Assembly (NCBI GenBank): GCA_947259185.1
Contig: CAMYKT010000012.1
Span: forward strand, 1 to 48,806
Direction: 5' to 3'
Source: an uncultured Methanobacteriaceae archaeon
GTDB lineage: Archaea; Methanobacteriota; Methanobacteria; Methanobacteriales; Methanobacteriaceae
Length of the DNA: 48,806 nt
Position numbers and translations under genes: made by a program. A model generated the notes under the pieces. The model saw only the letters and a list, made by a program, of their open reading frames with translations, had not been told where the DNA came from and did no database searches. Positions 18,901 through 28,121 of this stretch are shown piece by piece. Position 1 is the first letter of the stretch, and the number at the start of each line of letters is the position of its first letter.

Positions 18901-20274
18901 TTGAAAGTTACAGCTATGGATATTTACAAACTTCTACCTAAAACCAACTGTGGGGACTGCGGAGAGGCATCTTGCATGGCATTTGCAACTAAATTATCAG
19001 AAAAAGAAACTGATTTAAAATTATGCACCCCTCTTGATCCAGAAGGAATGGAAAAACTGGAAAAGAAACTTGCCCCTGCAGTAAGGGAAGTAACAATTGG
19101 AAAAGGAGATAAACAGGTAATTATTGGTGGAGATGAAGTATTATACCGGTATGAACTAACTTACTATAATCCCACTGCCCTGGTAATTGATGTTCACGAT
19201 GAATTAGAAGAAAGTGAACTGGAAGAAAGGATAAACATAATAGAAAACACTGAATTTGAAAGAACTGGTGAATTACTGACCCTGGATGCCATTGCTGTAC
19301 GTAATAAATCTGGAGACAGCCAAAAGTTCATTAAAACAGTATCTCGCCTTAAAAATTCTATTTATCCTTTAATTTTATGTACTCTGGATCCCGATAATAT
19401 GAAAGCAGCATTGGAAGTGGTGGGAGACGAAAGGCCATTAATCTATGCTGCTACTGAGAACAATCTAGAAGAAATGGGGCAACTGGCCCAGGATTATCAA
19501 TGCCCGGTAGCATTGTTCGTACCAGGCGACCTGGAAAAGATGAAACAACTCTCCCACAGTCTGAGGTCCCAGGGAATTAAAGACATAGTTCTTGATCCGG
19601 GAACATTTGTAGGGGATGGAATTGGAGATACCCTGGATAATTTTGTAATGATTAGAAGACTGGCTGTGGAAGAAAAAGATGAAGATTTCCGTTTCCCTAT
19701 TATGGGGATACCTGCATTGATGCGGTTAGGTAGTAAGGAAGACCCGGTTACCAAAAGCATAAAAGAAGCTACTGTGGCTGCTACTATGCTTAATAAGTAT
19801 GCGGATATTCTGGTATTTAATGGTACTGATATATGGGAATTAATACCAGTTCTCACTTTAAGGCAGGGATTATTTACTGATCCACGTAAACCACAGGCTG
19901 TAGATGCAGGATTGTATGAGTTTGGGGAGGTAACTGAAGATTCTCCAGTATTATTAACCACTAATTTTGCCCTCACCTACTATACTGTTGAAGGGGACTT
20001 AAAATCAGGAAAAGCTAATACATACTTATTAGTACTGGACACTGAAGGACGGGCAGTAGATGTATCACTGGCTGGCGGACAATTAAATGGTAAATCAGTT
20101 GCTGATCTTATTAAAGAGACGGATATAGAAAATAAGGTTAATCATAAAAAAATGGTTATTCCAGGATTAGCTGCACCGGTAAGTGGTGAAATTGAAGATG
20201 ATAGCGGTTGGGAAGTAGCAGTGGGACCTAGAGATTCTTCTGCAGTACCAGACTACCTTCTGGAAAAACTTTAA
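18901..20274 (+). CDS. cdhE: CODH/ACS gamma subunit (corrinoid iron-sulfur protein large subunit)
   Basis: CdhE is the large subunit of the methyl-carrying corrinoid protein. The N-terminus has the 4Fe-4S motif KTNCGDCGEASC near residues 15-24 plus a further Cys near 41 (LKLCTPLDP). The barrel and C-terminal corrinoid-binding region make up the rest of 457 residues. The start is TTG at 18901, preceded by AGGAGGTTTAAAT, so a non-ATG start is well supported. An overlap of functions with CdhD is expected; the two form a heterodimer. Confidence 0.95.
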   Translation: MKVTAMDIYKLLPKTNCGDCGEASCMAFATKLSEKETDLKLCTPLDPEGMEKLEKKLAPAVREVTIGKGDKQVIIGGDEVLYRYELTYYNPTALVIDVHDELEESELEERINIIENTEFERTGELLTLDAIAVRNKSGDSQKFIKTVSRLKNSIYPLILCTLDPDNMKAALEVVGDERPLIYAATENNLEEMGQLAQDYQCPVALFVPGDLEKMKQLSHSLRSQGIKDIVLDPGTFVGDGIGDTLDNFVMIRRLAVEEKDEDFRFPIMGIPALMRLGSKEDPVTKSIKEATVAATMLNKYADILVFNGTDIWELIPVLTLRQGLFTDPRKPQAVDAGLYEFGEVTEDSPVLLTTNFALTYYTVEGDLKSGKANTYLLVLDTEGRAVDVSLAGGQLNGKSVADLIKETDIENKVNHKKMVIPGLAAPVSGEIEDDSGWEVAVGPRDSSAVPDYLLEKL

Positions 20275-20310
20275 TCCGGTTTTCCTATTTTATTAGATAA
20301 TGGTGATTAA

Positions 20311-20775
20311 ATGAAAACATTGATGGTACTTAATCCCAAGCGTTGCAGCGAATGCCAGGATTGTATTAATGCCTGTAAAAGAGAACATGGGGTGGCCAGA
20401 GCAAAAAAAATAGGCAATATGCCTGTTTTTTGTTTGCAATGTCATCCTGAAAAGGCACCCTGTGCTAGAATATGCCCCACCGGGGCCATAAAAGAATACG
20501 ATAAATCACTGATTGTTGATGAGAAATCATGTATCATGTGTAGACTATGTATGATTGCCTGTCCGGTGGGGATGCTGGTAACTGACGAGGGAAAAAAATC
20601 TGTTCAAAAATGTACTCTCTGTATGGATTCAGACAAGATAATTCCGGCATGTGTGGATGCATGTAAGGATAATGTTTTGAAAATATTCTCCATTGAAGAA
20701 CTGGAGGAACTGAAAAAAGATCTAAAGTTTACTGAGATATTAGAAGAAGCTATGAAATCATATAAAACCAAATAA
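20311..20775 (+). CDS. CODH-associated 4Fe-4S polyferredoxin
   Basis: This 154-residue protein carries four 4Fe-4S motifs in the order CSECQDC, CLQCHPEKAPC with CP, CIMCRLCMIACP and CTLCMDSDKIIPAC, a HycB/PorE-like arrangement. It ends the cdh operon and probably carries electrons to or from the CODH/ACS complex; that role is inferred from position. GGTGATTAA precedes the ATG. It is a paralogue of the two POR-linked proteins at 38555 and 38997, so the family seems to have been reused for both carbon-fixing complexes. Confidence 0.9.
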   Translation: MKTLMVLNPKRCSECQDCINACKREHGVARAKKIGNMPVFCLQCHPEKAPCARICPTGAIKEYDKSLIVDEKSCIMCRLCMIACPVGMLVTDEGKKSVQKCTLCMDSDKIIPACVDACKDNVLKIFSIEELEELKKDLKFTEILEEAMKSYKTK

Positions 20776-20798
20776 TTCCTAATTAAATGACCATTAGC

Positions 20799-20845
20799 TT
20801 TTTTTATTTAATCCAACACTCATTTTTTTTGGAATAAAAAAAATT
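20799..20845. terminator. Bidirectional T-runs between the cdh operon and HEAT-repeat gene
   Basis: Plus-strand T7 (20799-20805) and T8 (20823-20830) follow the cdh operon. On the minus strand, T8 read from 20843 to 20836 follows the HEAT-repeat gene. Such runs are sufficient to terminate archaeal transcription in both directions. Confidence 0.55.
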
Positions 20846-20879
20846 TCCACATACTTAAAACTAATTTAGGTACTTATTA

Positions 20880-22229
20880 CTACAACTTCAGGTGGAAGCT
20901 ATTTAAAGTAATTTTGATGTATTTTGATGTATTTTTGATATCACTGGGTTTTCCTGCAAACCATAAGTAATATAAATCACCGTTGCTGCGGAAAATATAT
21001 ACTAATGTTCTGGAGGGTGGATCAACTTCAAAATTATCACTTTCTACTTCATATCCCGGATACCCTGCTATACTTACCGGGTGCTTGGTAACTTTTAGAG
21101 CATTTTGCTCATTAAAAACTTCTATTATAACATCTGCAAACTCATCTGCAGTTAGATCTTCCACATCTTTTTTTATATTAAGAGAGAACTTAATATCATT
21201 TTCATAACAAAAACCAATTATTAATTTCCCTTTTTGATTAATCTCAGATATTACCCATGCATTGTGGTAATCAAAACTGAAAAATTCGTTTTCATAGTGT
21301 TCCAGTTCTGGACTAATTTCTATCAAATCAAGGGCGTCTTTTGCTCTTTTTTTTACATAAATATATTTTTCATCCAGAGCTTTTTCCAGATAGGGTATAG
21401 CACGCACATCTCCAATCTTGCCCAATGCTTCAGCAGCCTTTCCCCTAACATAACGATTTTCATCTCTTTTTCTACTATTAGAAAGTGCTTTAGCCAGCGG
21501 CATGGTAGCTTTTTTATCACCAATCCTGCCCAGCGCATCTGCTGAAATAGCCCGGGTCTGCCAGTCAAAATCATATAATTTTTCTAATAACGGTTTAATA
21601 GCATGTTCTTTCATTTTTTCCAGGGATATAACTGCTTGACGTCTCACATCAACGTCTTCATCATTAAGGGCGTTTAAAAGTGGTTTTAATGCTTTTTTAT
21701 CTCCAATTTTACCCAGGGCCTGGGCTGAACTTTTTCTAACTGCCCACTCTTTATCCTTAAGAGAATTAATAAGACTATCTGTAGCCAGAAGATCTTTTAA
21801 TTCCCCTAATGCCTTGGCTGCAAATTTCCTTACATACTCATCTTCATCTGTTTCAAGGGAGTAAATTAATGGTTCTAAAGCCTGCAAATCCTTTAATTTT
21901 CCTAATGACTCGGCAGATTTCCACCTTACTTCACTATCAGGATCTTCTAATGCAACTATAAGTCCATGAACTGCTTTTTTATCCCCAATACGGCCTAAAG
22001 CTTCTGCTGAGTTGGCCCGCACCGATCCCATGACAGAATATTCATCTTGCCAGGAATCATAGGTTAAACTTTCAAGCAAATCATCGGTAGCCTTTTCATT
22101 TCCAACATATTTTAATGCACGACTGGCTTCTTTTCTTAGAACTAAATCTTCGTGATATAAAGCCTCAATTAGCCCGTCAACATTATCATTAGCCATTAAT
22201 TTATCTATATCTGGTTTGTATTTGGCCAC
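20880..22229 (-). CDS. HEAT-repeat (PBS lyase-like) protein with C-terminal PsbP-like domain
   Basis: About 449 residues. Residues roughly 1-305 hold about nine to ten short alpha-helical repeats of about 31 residues with a VRxxAAxALGxIGDxxA consensus, such as VRKSSAQALGKIGDKKAL, a scaffold for protein binding. Residues about 310-449 form a second domain, beginning FFSFDYHNAW and containing GYPGYEVESDNF and YYLWFAG, which resembles PsbP/lipoprotein-like domains used for extracytoplasmic ligand binding. No signal peptide or membrane helix is seen, so its location is unclear. The gene lies 100 bp downstream of the large GT-C gene on the same strand and may be co-transcribed with it. No function is known. 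Confidence 0.8.
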   Translation of the reverse strand: MAKYKPDIDKLMANDNVDGLIEALYHEDLVLRKEASRALKYVGNEKATDDLLESLTYDSWQDEYSVMGSVRANSAEALGRIGDKKAVHGLIVALEDPDSEVRWKSAESLGKLKDLQALEPLIYSLETDEDEYVRKFAAKALGELKDLLATDSLINSLKDKEWAVRKSSAQALGKIGDKKALKPLLNALNDEDVDVRRQAVISLEKMKEHAIKPLLEKLYDFDWQTRAISADALGRIGDKKATMPLAKALSNSRKRDENRYVRGKAAEALGKIGDVRAIPYLEKALDEKYIYVKKRAKDALDLIEISPELEHYENEFFSFDYHNAWVISEINQKGKLIIGFCYENDIKFSLNIKKDVEDLTADEFADVIIEVFNEQNALKVTKHPVSIAGYPGYEVESDNFEVDPPSRTLVYIFRSNGDLYYLWFAGKPSDIKNTSKYIKITLNSFHLKL

Positions 22230-22329
22230 CTATTGCCCCCCTCTGATAAAGATGATTTGTAAATTAAAGTGTCATAATCATAACTGTTTCTATATTATTT
22301 TCTTTATTCCTTTAAAAGTTTATTAAAAA

Positions 22330-24906
22330 TTAAATGACCTGTGATGCCATTTCCAGAGCACTTTTTTCACCATAAATTAGACTTAAATTTGAATAAAATG
22401 TTAAATAAGATTTTAAGGGATTGACATCCTCACTAATATTCAATTTATTTATATAATCCAGGGTAAGTTGTGCGGAGTCGTCATCACCAGCCACGCTATA
22501 GATATAAAAAGCATCAGCATAATGGTTCATACCATAAGGCTGGGGAATTCCATCATCTTCAAATCTACCCGAGGCATCCTGCTGATCTTTTAACCATAAA
22601 GAACCTTTTTTAATAGAATCTAAAACGCTTTCATCTCCGGTGGATTCATAGTACAGAGAAAGACCTTTAAGAATCCCTATATTCTGGTAGGAAAAAGAAC
22701 TCCAGGACCCATCACCCTCTTGTTGTTCTAAAACTCCCTGAACTATAGTTTCTTTATTAGCGGGATACATACCACTAACCAGGGCATTGGTTTTAAGCTG
22801 TATATAATTATCTTCAAATATACCAGGACCATCATCTGATGGAGAAATTTTTATATTATTTGCTCCAGTTTGTTCATTAACAAATTTCAGGCCGTTTTCT
22901 GTGATTTTACTTTGACTTTCAGAAGGCTCCATTTCCATCAAAGGAAATATGGTTTCCATGGTTCCCAGGCTATATTCTCCGGGAGGGGTTTCTGAGGGGA
23001 ACGATCCTCCAGGCATCTGCTTATATTCTAACCACTTTAAAAGATATGTGGAACGATCTGAAACTTCCTGATTACTGGTTTCAATGGATATAAAATTAAA
23101 CAAATTAGATATTTGGGCATTTAATGGATAATTACCCTTGAAACTACCTCCAAATTCCAGGTCAATAACTGGATTTCTAAAATAATTTCCACCGGCATCA
23201 GAGTAGGAATATCCATTCCAGAACCTCTCAATAAATTGCAAGGTACGGGAATATTCATTATCTCCGCTGATATTCAAGGCATTTTCTGGTGATTCTAGAG
23301 AGGGGTTACTTATATATTCATATACTGATGCATCACCAGTAATATATGAGGTTTTAAAGTGAGTATCTGATGGTAAATAGTTTAATAATCCATATTTAGA
23401 TCCCGGGGCATTGTACATGTTTCGCCCTACAAAAATATAATCCACATTATACTTTTCCAGTAAAAAATAGGCTTCAGCGGGTAGGGATGTACCAAAAATT
23501 ATATTCACCTCATTCTGGGTGGTTACAGTTTCAGCCAGTGATGGTGCTTCCCCCATAAAACCCTGATAAACTACCTTCCATAAAAGAACATCCCTTCGGT
23601 TGGTATTACCTATTAAAAGATAGGCCTCATCACGCAGGGTAAGAAAGACTGCATCAACAGGTGTGTTATCTTTTATCCATTCAAACGATTCTATTTCTTC
23701 TGGGCTGGGTTGTACCACAAAGGAATAAGCACTAAATGCTCCCTGGGCAACAGGGGTTATAACCAGAATGAAAATAAATAAAAATCTAAATCCTTCTTTA
23801 AGATTCCTTTTTCCTAAGGTGAAATCGTATTTTTCCATGATTTTATTCAACTCAGGGAGGATTATTTTAGAAAACACATAACCTCCCATCAATGCTAATG
23901 GTATGGCAGAATAAGGATCTCTGAATCGGAAGGAATAACTACCAATTAACAGGAAAAGTACACCCCAAATTGCCAGGAACCGGTAGAGTGGATTTTTTGA
24001 TTTAATAAATACATAAGAACCGTACAGTCCAAAAAATAACTGCAATAAACCTACCCATTTAGGGAAACCCAGTACACTCACCGGTACTATTTGAAGCCGT
24101 GCAAAATAAGAGGCCACATCCAGCACATACAGCATTATCAAAATCAGCAGGGATATCCCGATACATTCCACTGGTTTTTTCTTGAATGAAGGAAGTGCAA
24201 AGGTAAAAATTAGTATAAATATAGCTATTACTAAAAATACCCATCCTCGATGATTAAAAAGGTAGAATATCCATAATATTCCGGCCCCTATCAGATATTT
24301 GTAATCACCTTTGAATATTTTTAAAAAGCCCTTTAAAGCGAAATTATCCAGATCAGGGTATCCTGGAATACTTTTAATATATTTTACCACCAAAAACAGT
24401 ATCCCTACCGATAAAAGGATGCCCAAAGATTCAGGAATAAATACTGAGGTACGGGTTACAAAGGAAGGGATAAATGCAAATAATAAGGTGGAAAGTAAAG
24501 CAATTCTCTGGTTATTAAATATCTCCTGGGATAATTTGTAAAACAACCCGATACTCAAAACACCCAGTACGGGGGGCAAGAGGAAAAATACCAGATCAGT
24601 TTGAAAAATATGGTAAAGCATAGTACCAATTATATGGTATAAGGGGGGATATCCATAGGAAGCTAAACCAGTTAAAGACCGGGGATCATTTGAAATTATT
24701 CCAAAACCCTCTTCCACCATACGCATTACAATATCATGGTGCAGGTAGGCATCATTACCTGCAAATGAAAGATTTCTACTGGGAATAAGACGGATAAAAA
24801 AAGCCGTAATTAAAATTAAACCCAGATAAATTTTTTCAATCGAAGAGGGAATAATTTTCCTATTGTTTTTGTTATTAGAAGGGGAGTATAAATCTTTAAT
24901 CATCAA
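22330..24906 (-). CDS. Large GT-C-type membrane glycosyltransferase-like protein with C-terminal toroid-like domain
   Basis: This 858-residue protein has about a dozen membrane helices in residues 20-400. GNDAYLHHDIV near residue 50, in the first outer loop, matches the D-x-x-x-H motif of STT3/AglB-like and other GT-C enzymes. A soluble part at about 405-580 begins FEWIKDNTPVDAVFLT, as in oligosaccharyltransferases, but the WWDYG signature is missing. The last 260 residues have QW-like repeats (WLEYKQMPGGSFP, VLEQQEGDGSWSS, WLKDQQDASGRF), suggesting an alpha/alpha toroid like terpene cyclases or related fold. A polyprenyl-linked sugar transfer is possible but unproven. Confidence 0.7.
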   Translation of the reverse strand: MMIKDLYSPSNNKNNRKIIPSSIEKIYLGLILITAFFIRLIPSRNLSFAGNDAYLHHDIVMRMVEEGFGIISNDPRSLTGLASYGYPPLYHIIGTMLYHIFQTDLVFFLLPPVLGVLSIGLFYKLSQEIFNNQRIALLSTLLFAFIPSFVTRTSVFIPESLGILLSVGILFLVVKYIKSIPGYPDLDNFALKGFLKIFKGDYKYLIGAGILWIFYLFNHRGWVFLVIAIFILIFTFALPSFKKKPVECIGISLLILIMLYVLDVASYFARLQIVPVSVLGFPKWVGLLQLFFGLYGSYVFIKSKNPLYRFLAIWGVLFLLIGSYSFRFRDPYSAIPLALMGGYVFSKIILPELNKIMEKYDFTLGKRNLKEGFRFLFIFILVITPVAQGAFSAYSFVVQPSPEEIESFEWIKDNTPVDAVFLTLRDEAYLLIGNTNRRDVLLWKVVYQGFMGEAPSLAETVTTQNEVNIIFGTSLPAEAYFLLEKYNVDYIFVGRNMYNAPGSKYGLLNYLPSDTHFKTSYITGDASVYEYISNPSLESPENALNISGDNEYSRTLQFIERFWNGYSYSDAGGNYFRNPVIDLEFGGSFKGNYPLNAQISNLFNFISIETSNQEVSDRSTYLLKWLEYKQMPGGSFPSETPPGEYSLGTMETIFPLMEMEPSESQSKITENGLKFVNEQTGANNIKISPSDDGPGIFEDNYIQLKTNALVSGMYPANKETIVQGVLEQQEGDGSWSSFSYQNIGILKGLSLYYESTGDESVLDSIKKGSLWLKDQQDASGRFEDDGIPQPYGMNHYADAFYIYSVAGDDDSAQLTLDYINKLNISEDVNPLKSYLTFYSNLSLIYGEKSALEMASQVI

Positions 24907-25182
24907 TACACCAGATTTTTTATATAGAGTATAATAGAAAATTTATTTTAATAATGAATTCCTAAAAAGCCAGATAGCTTATTTAATATTAAAACCCTTT
25001 TTCCCTTAAATTAGTTATATAATTATTGATTCTTATTAAAAACTAAATCTAATTTTTTTTCAGGAAGTGATTAAAATAAAGAAAAACCATTTCGGCTTTT
25101 AATTAAAAAAAGAATTAAAAATTACTTAATTTTTTAATAATTAGGCTAGTTAATCCGTAAAAATAAATAAATCATGATAAGA

Positions 25183-26331
25183 TTATAAAATATTTTTTAA
25201 TACCAGAAATAACTTAGGATACTCTCTTGCCAGTTTTAAAATAGATAAAGTGGATAAAGATTTAAAATCATTGGTATTTAAGAATTTAATCAGGTTATTT
25301 AGTTCCTTATCATCCATATTATCGAAAAGAGCCCGATATTTTAGGGATCGCTGTAAATTTTTTCCTATTCTTTTTTCCCATTCTTTTTCATATCTGGAAA
25401 GATATGGGGTGCTTAAATTTTCATTTATTACTGCTTCTGCTGCTATTTTCCCTGCTAAACTGGAACATACTGCGGATAAGTGCATACCTCCTCCGGTAAC
25501 TGGATCAACATGTCCTGCAGCGTCTCCAGTTAATAAAATACCATGGGAATAAGTTTTTTTTAAAGGACCACCAATAGGAACAGCTCCCACATTTAACTCA
25601 ACTATTTTTCCCTTTAAATGAGAAATAAATTTGTTTAAATAATAAATTGCTGAATTAGCTCCATATCTAATTCCCAGACCAACATTGGCTCGATTTTCTC
25701 CCTTGGGAAAAATCCATACATATCCTCCTGGGGCTTTATTATATCCAAAGTGGAATTGCAGAAGTTCAGGATCAATATCCAAACCAACCATTTCATACTG
25801 GGCACATGAAACCAGGTCCTGGGGATTATGGCCATTATGCAGTCCGGCCATTCGAGCTACTTGGGATTCCACTCCATCAGCACCAATAACAATTTTGGAT
25901 GAAATTTCTAATAACTTTCCCTGATGGCGAACTATAACTCCTTTAACCTGACCTTTTTCTATTATCAAGTCTTTTACCTGAGTTTTAAGCATTATTTCTG
26001 TGCCTGCTTCAGCACTTTTAATGGCCAGTGCCTTATCCAGCATTTTACGCTCCAGGATATAGCCTTGCAGCAGGCTATTTTTAGTAAGAAATTTTTCTCC
26101 ATCTGGAGCATGAAGCACCGCACCTTCAATTTCTGAGCATATTAATTTTTGGGGAGGTTTCATTTCCAGGGTTTTAAAAAAAGATCGAGTAACTCCTCCA
26201 GCGCACTGAACAGGAGTTCCTATTTCCTGGTTTTTTTCAATCATTAACACGTTAATGTCTTGTTTAGATGCATAAAGTGATGCTATGGATCCTGAAATCC
26301 GGCCCCCTACCACCACCACATCATATTTCAT
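25183..26331 (-). CDS. Geranylgeranyl reductase-family flavoprotein (archaeal lipid saturation)
   Basis: This FAD enzyme reduces the double bonds of di-geranylgeranyl glycerophospholipids to make saturated archaeol lipids. The start used is ATG 26331 (382 residues), with GGAG upstream; a longer start at 26376 runs through the preceding ferredoxin gene and is rejected. VVVGGRISGSIAS is the N-terminal FAD Rossmann loop, GYVWIFPKG is the characteristic PxxYxWxFP motif, and LLTGDAAGHVDPVTGGG binds FAD pyrophosphate. Its ATG overlaps the TGA of the small ferredoxin gene by 4 bp, linking the two as a functional pair. Confidence 0.9.
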   Translation of the reverse strand: MKYDVVVVGGRISGSIASLYASKQDINVLMIEKNQEIGTPVQCAGGVTRSFFKTLEMKPPQKLICSEIEGAVLHAPDGEKFLTKNSLLQGYILERKMLDKALAIKSAEAGTEIMLKTQVKDLIIEKGQVKGVIVRHQGKLLEISSKIVIGADGVESQVARMAGLHNGHNPQDLVSCAQYEMVGLDIDPELLQFHFGYNKAPGGYVWIFPKGENRANVGLGIRYGANSAIYYLNKFISHLKGKIVELNVGAVPIGGPLKKTYSHGILLTGDAAGHVDPVTGGGMHLSAVCSSLAGKIAAEAVINENLSTPYLSRYEKEWEKRIGKNLQRSLKYRALFDNMDDKELNNLIKFLNTNDFKSLSTLSILKLAREYPKLFLVLKNIL

Positions 26332-26498
26332 CTTTTTTTCTCCTGGAATGCACCTAAAGGACAAATATAAATGCAATTTTTACAATTATTACATCCCTTG
26401 AGAACTTCAATTTTATATCCATTAAGTTCTATTATCCCTAAGGGACATACACTAGCGCATGCACCGCAATAACCACATAAATCTGCCTGAAATATCAT
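26328..26498 (-). CDS. Small 2x[4Fe-4S] ferredoxin (56 aa), partner of geranylgeranyl reductase
   Basis: This short gene encodes two 4Fe-4S motifs: CGYCGACASVCP (Cys 8, 11, 14, 18) and CNNCKNCIYICP (Cys 36, 39, 42, 46). The two CxxCxxC...CP modules are pseudo-symmetric, as in clostridial-type ferredoxins. Its TGA overlaps the ATG of the reductase gene (ATGA, 26328-26331). In Methanosarcina, the reductase requires a ferredoxin as electron donor, so this is a likely donor. GGTGC lies just before the ATG. It starts the two-gene minus-strand operon. Confidence 0.9.
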   Translation of the reverse strand: MIFQADLCGYCGACASVCPLGIIELNGYKIEVLKGCNNCKNCIYICPLGAFQEKKR

Positions 26499-26628
26499 GG
26501 GAGCACCTTTTTGTCACTGGCCATAATATATGATAGTAATGATGTTATATTTTATTTAATAATAATCTATAAAGAGGGTATATTAATAACCTGCTGGAAA
26601 TTCATAAATCATTACCATAACCGTTAAG

Positions 26629-26640
26629 TTAATATATGAT
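26629..26640 (+). promoter_or_regulatory. Putative TATA box of tRNA-Leu
   Basis: TTAATATATGAT is centred about 25 bp upstream of a start near 26659, four bases before the mature tRNA. Confidence 0.5.
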
Positions 26641-26661
26641 ATTGTACAATCTACGATAGTA

Positions 26662-26748
<87 letters not shown>

Positions 26749-26843
26749 ATAACAATTTATTTGTCATTAGATTGGTTATAATTACTGTTTTGGCATTAAA
26801 AATTATTTATAGTTGTAATATAATGGTAAAGTATATATGTTGG

Positions 26844-26855
26844 CTAATATAAATT
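26844..26855 (+). promoter_or_regulatory. Putative TATA box of tRNA-Thr
   Basis: CTAATATAAATT lies about 38 bp upstream of the mature 5' end, giving a short 5' leader that RNase P would remove. A second TATA-like AGTATATATG at 26830 is an alternative. Confidence 0.4.
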
Positions 26856-26887
26856 CATGAAAATCTAACTGATACATATTTTATCAC

Positions 26888-26960
26888 GCCTTAGTGGCTC
26901 AGCCGGTAGAGCGATGCCTTGGTAAGGCATAGGTCGGGGGTTCGAATCCCCCCTAAGGCT
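26888..26960 (+). tRNA. tRNA-Thr(GGU)
   Basis: A 73-nt tRNA with acceptor arm GCCTTAG/CTAAGGC and discriminator T. The anticodon stem ATGCC/GGCAT encloses loop TTGGTAA with anticodon GGT, decoding ACC/ACU. The T-loop is TTCGAAT with stem GGGGG/CCCCC. CCA is not encoded. Confidence 0.97.
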
Positions 26961-27122
26961 TTATATTAAAATTAATTTTTGTCTGGTTTATATTTTGGTG
27001 TGATTGTATTCTTTTAGATAACAGCAAATCTTATATATCATTTACAAGTAATTGCGTTTTTCTGATAATAGAACCTAATTTTTTTACATTAAAATGAAAT
27101 TAAAAATTCAGGTGAAACTATA

Positions 27123-27930
27123 ATGGAAAAAAAAGATAGCCCAAATATCTGATATTCACTTCGGGGAGAAACATTTTTCTGATGATTTGAAAAACAATCT
27201 ATTTAATCAGCTTCAGGAAGATAATCCGGATCTGATTATAGTTTCAGGTGATTTAACTACCTGGGGTTATCATTCAGAATATGAAGCTGCCAGTGAGTAC
27301 ATAAAAGAGCTGAATACAATTGCAAAAACATTTACCATACCGGGAAACCATGATGCTCGAAATGTGGGGCTATTACATTTTGAGAAATTGATTGGAAACC
27401 GTAAATTTGTCCATGTTGATAAAAAGGGAGGATTTGCAGTAATAGGTCTGGATTCTTCTGAACCGGATATTGATGATGGTCAGATTGGATTGGATCAGTT
27501 GGAGTGGCTTAAAAAGGAACTGAATAAAATTCCATCCAGCCTGTGTAAAATTGTAACCTTTCACCATCACCTCCTACCTATACCCCAAACCGGGAGAGAA
27601 AAGAATATTTTACTTGATTCCGGAGATATATTAAACATTTTTGATAAATATGGCGTTGATTTTGTCTTAAATGGCCATAAACACGTTCCAAATGTTTGGA
27701 TGATAGAAAAAATGGCTGCTATTAATTCTGGAACTGCAACCAGTTACAGGCTCAGAGGCAATACTTTCCCCTCCCATAATCAAATTTTAATCCGGGAAGA
27801 AGATATCCGAATAAATCTCATAAATACTGAAAATGGAGATAAAAAAGAGATGGCTAACTATTCAGTAAAAATGGATCAGGACGAGTACTTAATTTGTTCT
27901 TACAAACACATGAGGCATAATATTCTCTAA
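27123..27930 (+). pseudogene. Metallophosphoesterase (calcineurin-like) gene with a frameshift in A8
   Basis: This would encode a metal-dependent phosphoesterase. The expected blocks are all present: SDIHFGE, VSGDLTTWG, PGNHDARN, FHHHLLP and NGHKHVP. The ATG at 27123 (GGTGA upstream) reads ATG GAA AAA AAA and then runs into a TGA; the conserved frame starts after the A8 run (27127-27134) with no start codon before the first motif. Deleting one A gives MEKKIAQISDIHFGE, a natural N-terminus. The next start in the conserved frame is TTG 27187, which would lose the first Asp/His metal ligands. Options are a sequencing error, a recent pseudogene, or slippage on the A-run. The substrate is unknown. 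Confidence 0.8.
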
Positions 27931-28121
27931 AAATTTATATTAATCTTTAAGAGACTTTATTTGGTTAAAATATCTTTATTTTCAAAAGTCTCCACATCAA
28001 ATTTTGTTCCTTAATAGAGAAAATAAATACCTAATGTAAGAATATATATTTAATAAAAATAAAAACTTATCTGATAAACATCATTATTGAAATTATTTAA
28101 ATTGAATTTGTATGTGATAAA

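Noticed and set aside
19497..19976. 159-residue minus-strand frame within cdhE
   Set aside because: It is antisense shadow coding with no recognisable motif.
26332..26376. Longer start for geranylgeranyl reductase
   Set aside because: The extra 15 residues are an out-of-frame read of the ferredoxin gene, and the shorter start gives the standard FAD N-terminus.
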